Assembly: GCA_024635885.1 (NCBI GenBank)
Contig: JAGXIA010000046.1
Coordinates: 1 to 15,689 of the forward strand
Direction: 5' to 3'
DNA from: Helicobacteraceae bacterium
Lineage (GTDB): Bacteria > Campylobacterota > Campylobacteria > Campylobacterales > Sulfurimonadaceae
Length of the DNA: 15,689 bases
Positions 15,072 through 15,689 of this stretch are shown in pieces (position 1 is the first letter of the stretch; every line of letters begins with the position of its first letter). The notes under the pieces were generated by a model. The model did no database searches. It worked only from the letters and a program-made list of their open reading frames with translations, and had not been told where the DNA came from. Made by a program: the position numbers and the translations under genes.

Positions 15072-15689
15072 TTATACTTCTAACTCTTTTATCTGCCAAG
15101 GAAGACCTTGAGTCATCATCTCTTCCATAAACGGATCAGGATCCATTTGTTCCATATTAAACACGCCCTTCCCGCTCCAAATACCTTTTAACATCAGTTT
15201 TGCACCAATCATAGCAGGAACACCAGTTGTGTATGAAACACCTTGAGCCTTAACCTCCGCATAACACTCTTCATGATCTTTTACCTGGTAAATATATATT
15301 TTTCTTTTTTTACCGTCTTTGATTCCCTCAGCAACTATACCGATATTAGTCTTACCTTTAGTTCTTGGACCAAGTGAAGCCGGGTCTGGAAGTAGTGTTG
15401 CTAAAAACTCCATTGGGACTATTTTCATCCCCTTATGCTCAATCGGTTCAATTCCAAGCATTCCAACATTTTCTAAACACTTCATATGCGTTAAATAACT
15501 TTGTCCAAAAGTCATAAAAAATCTAATACGCTTAAGACCTTTTATGTTTAGAACAAGTGATTCAAGCTCTTCATGGTAAAGCAGATAAGAGTCTTTTGGA
15601 CCAACTTCAGGATAATCCCAAACTTGCATAATCTCCATCGGCTCAGTCTCAATCCACTCACCATTTTCCCAGTAACGACCTTTTGAAGA
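15072..15689 (-). CDS. Carboxynorspermidine/saccharopine dehydrogenase family protein, C-terminal half (5' end outside window)
   Basis: The frame stays open from the first visible Met at 15638 to the right edge (reading S-S-K-G-R-Y-W-E-N-G-E-W before it), so the gene continues outside the window. About 205 residues are visible, roughly the C-terminal half of a protein of about 400. The sequence fits the saccharopine dehydrogenase-like carboxynorspermidine synthase: EIMQVWDYPEVGPKDSYLLYHEE, RIRFFMTFGQSYLTHMKCLENVGML, IVPMEFLATLLPDP, GVSYTTGVPAMIGAKLMLKGIW, and a Met-rich tail. The enzyme condenses aspartate semialdehyde with putrescine or diaminopropane, using NADPH. The Rossmann nucleotide-binding half lies off the window. 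The one-base spacing to nspC supports this role over lysine metabolism. Gene names for this enzyme vary, so none is given. Confidence 0.88.
   Translation of the reverse strand, partial: SSKGRYWENGEWIETEPMEIMQVWDYPEVGPKDSYLLYHEELESLVLNIKGLKRIRFFMTFGQSYLTHMKCLENVGMLGIEPIEHKGMKIVPMEFLATLLPDPASLGPRTKGKTNIGIVAEGIKDGKKRKIYIYQVKDHEECYAEVKAQGVSYTTGVPAMIGAKLMLKGIWSGKGVFNMEQMDPDPFMEEMMTQGLPWQIKELEV

Noticed and set aside
1..15689. Search for mobile elements, phage genes, CRISPR arrays, toxin-antitoxin pairs, tRNA or rRNA
   Set aside because: No transposase, integrase, direct-repeat array, small toxin-antitoxin pair or RNA-gene structure could be seen by reading; the genes are mostly core functions with uniform composition.

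Overview
The window reads as ordinary chromosomal DNA from a Campylobacterota (Epsilonproteobacteria) bacterium, most like a free-living Sulfurimonas or relative. The evidence is low G+C by eye, an extended -10 promoter (TGN-TATAAT) without a clear -35, a FliN followed by a long-form FliO, an accD/rlmH/dksA/dusB cluster that I recall is also grouped in Campylobacter jejuni, and a carboxynorspermidine-type polyamine pathway. I see no phage, transposon, CRISPR, plasmid, tRNA or rRNA signal. The genus is inference.

Layout. (1) 1-1157, plus strand: the 3' part of fliN and a FliO-like gene overlap by 4 bp and end at an intrinsic terminator. (2) 1138-6600, minus strand: seven closely packed genes, in transcription order accD, thiE-like, rlmH, dksA, an unknown two-helix membrane protein, dusB and an unknown protein with a PD-(D/E)XK-like core. 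They appear to be read from one strong promoter at about 6557-6600. (3) 6626-12486, minus strand: gltB and gltD, the two subunits of glutamate synthase, one base apart. (4) 12487-12665: an intergenic stretch with a promoter for recO and an imperfect dyad that may control gltB. (5) 12666-13283, plus strand: recO, whose end overlaps that of a convergent SAM methyltransferase gene (13278-13832, minus). (6) 13833-13921: a short G+C-rich stretch with two hairpins upstream of the methyltransferase. (7) 13922-15689, minus strand: nspC and the 3' half of the carboxynorspermidine dehydrogenase gene, giving the alternative spermidine/norspermidine route.

How the genes work together. Cluster 2 joins the carboxylation step of fatty-acid synthesis (AccD), 23S rRNA and tRNA modification (RlmH, DusB) and the ppGpp-linked transcription factor DksA, so it looks like a growth-rate or housekeeping operon that also carries two uncharacterised passengers. 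GltBD assimilates ammonia. The genes in part 7 make polyamines. fliN and fliO belong to the flagellar switch and export gate.

No complete new system stands out. The best leads are the nuclease-like protein at 1138-2280, the unknown membrane protein at 3255-4271, the periplasmic domain of the FliO-like protein, and the hairpin-rich leader at 13845-13900. No stretch longer than 300 bases lacks a gene.
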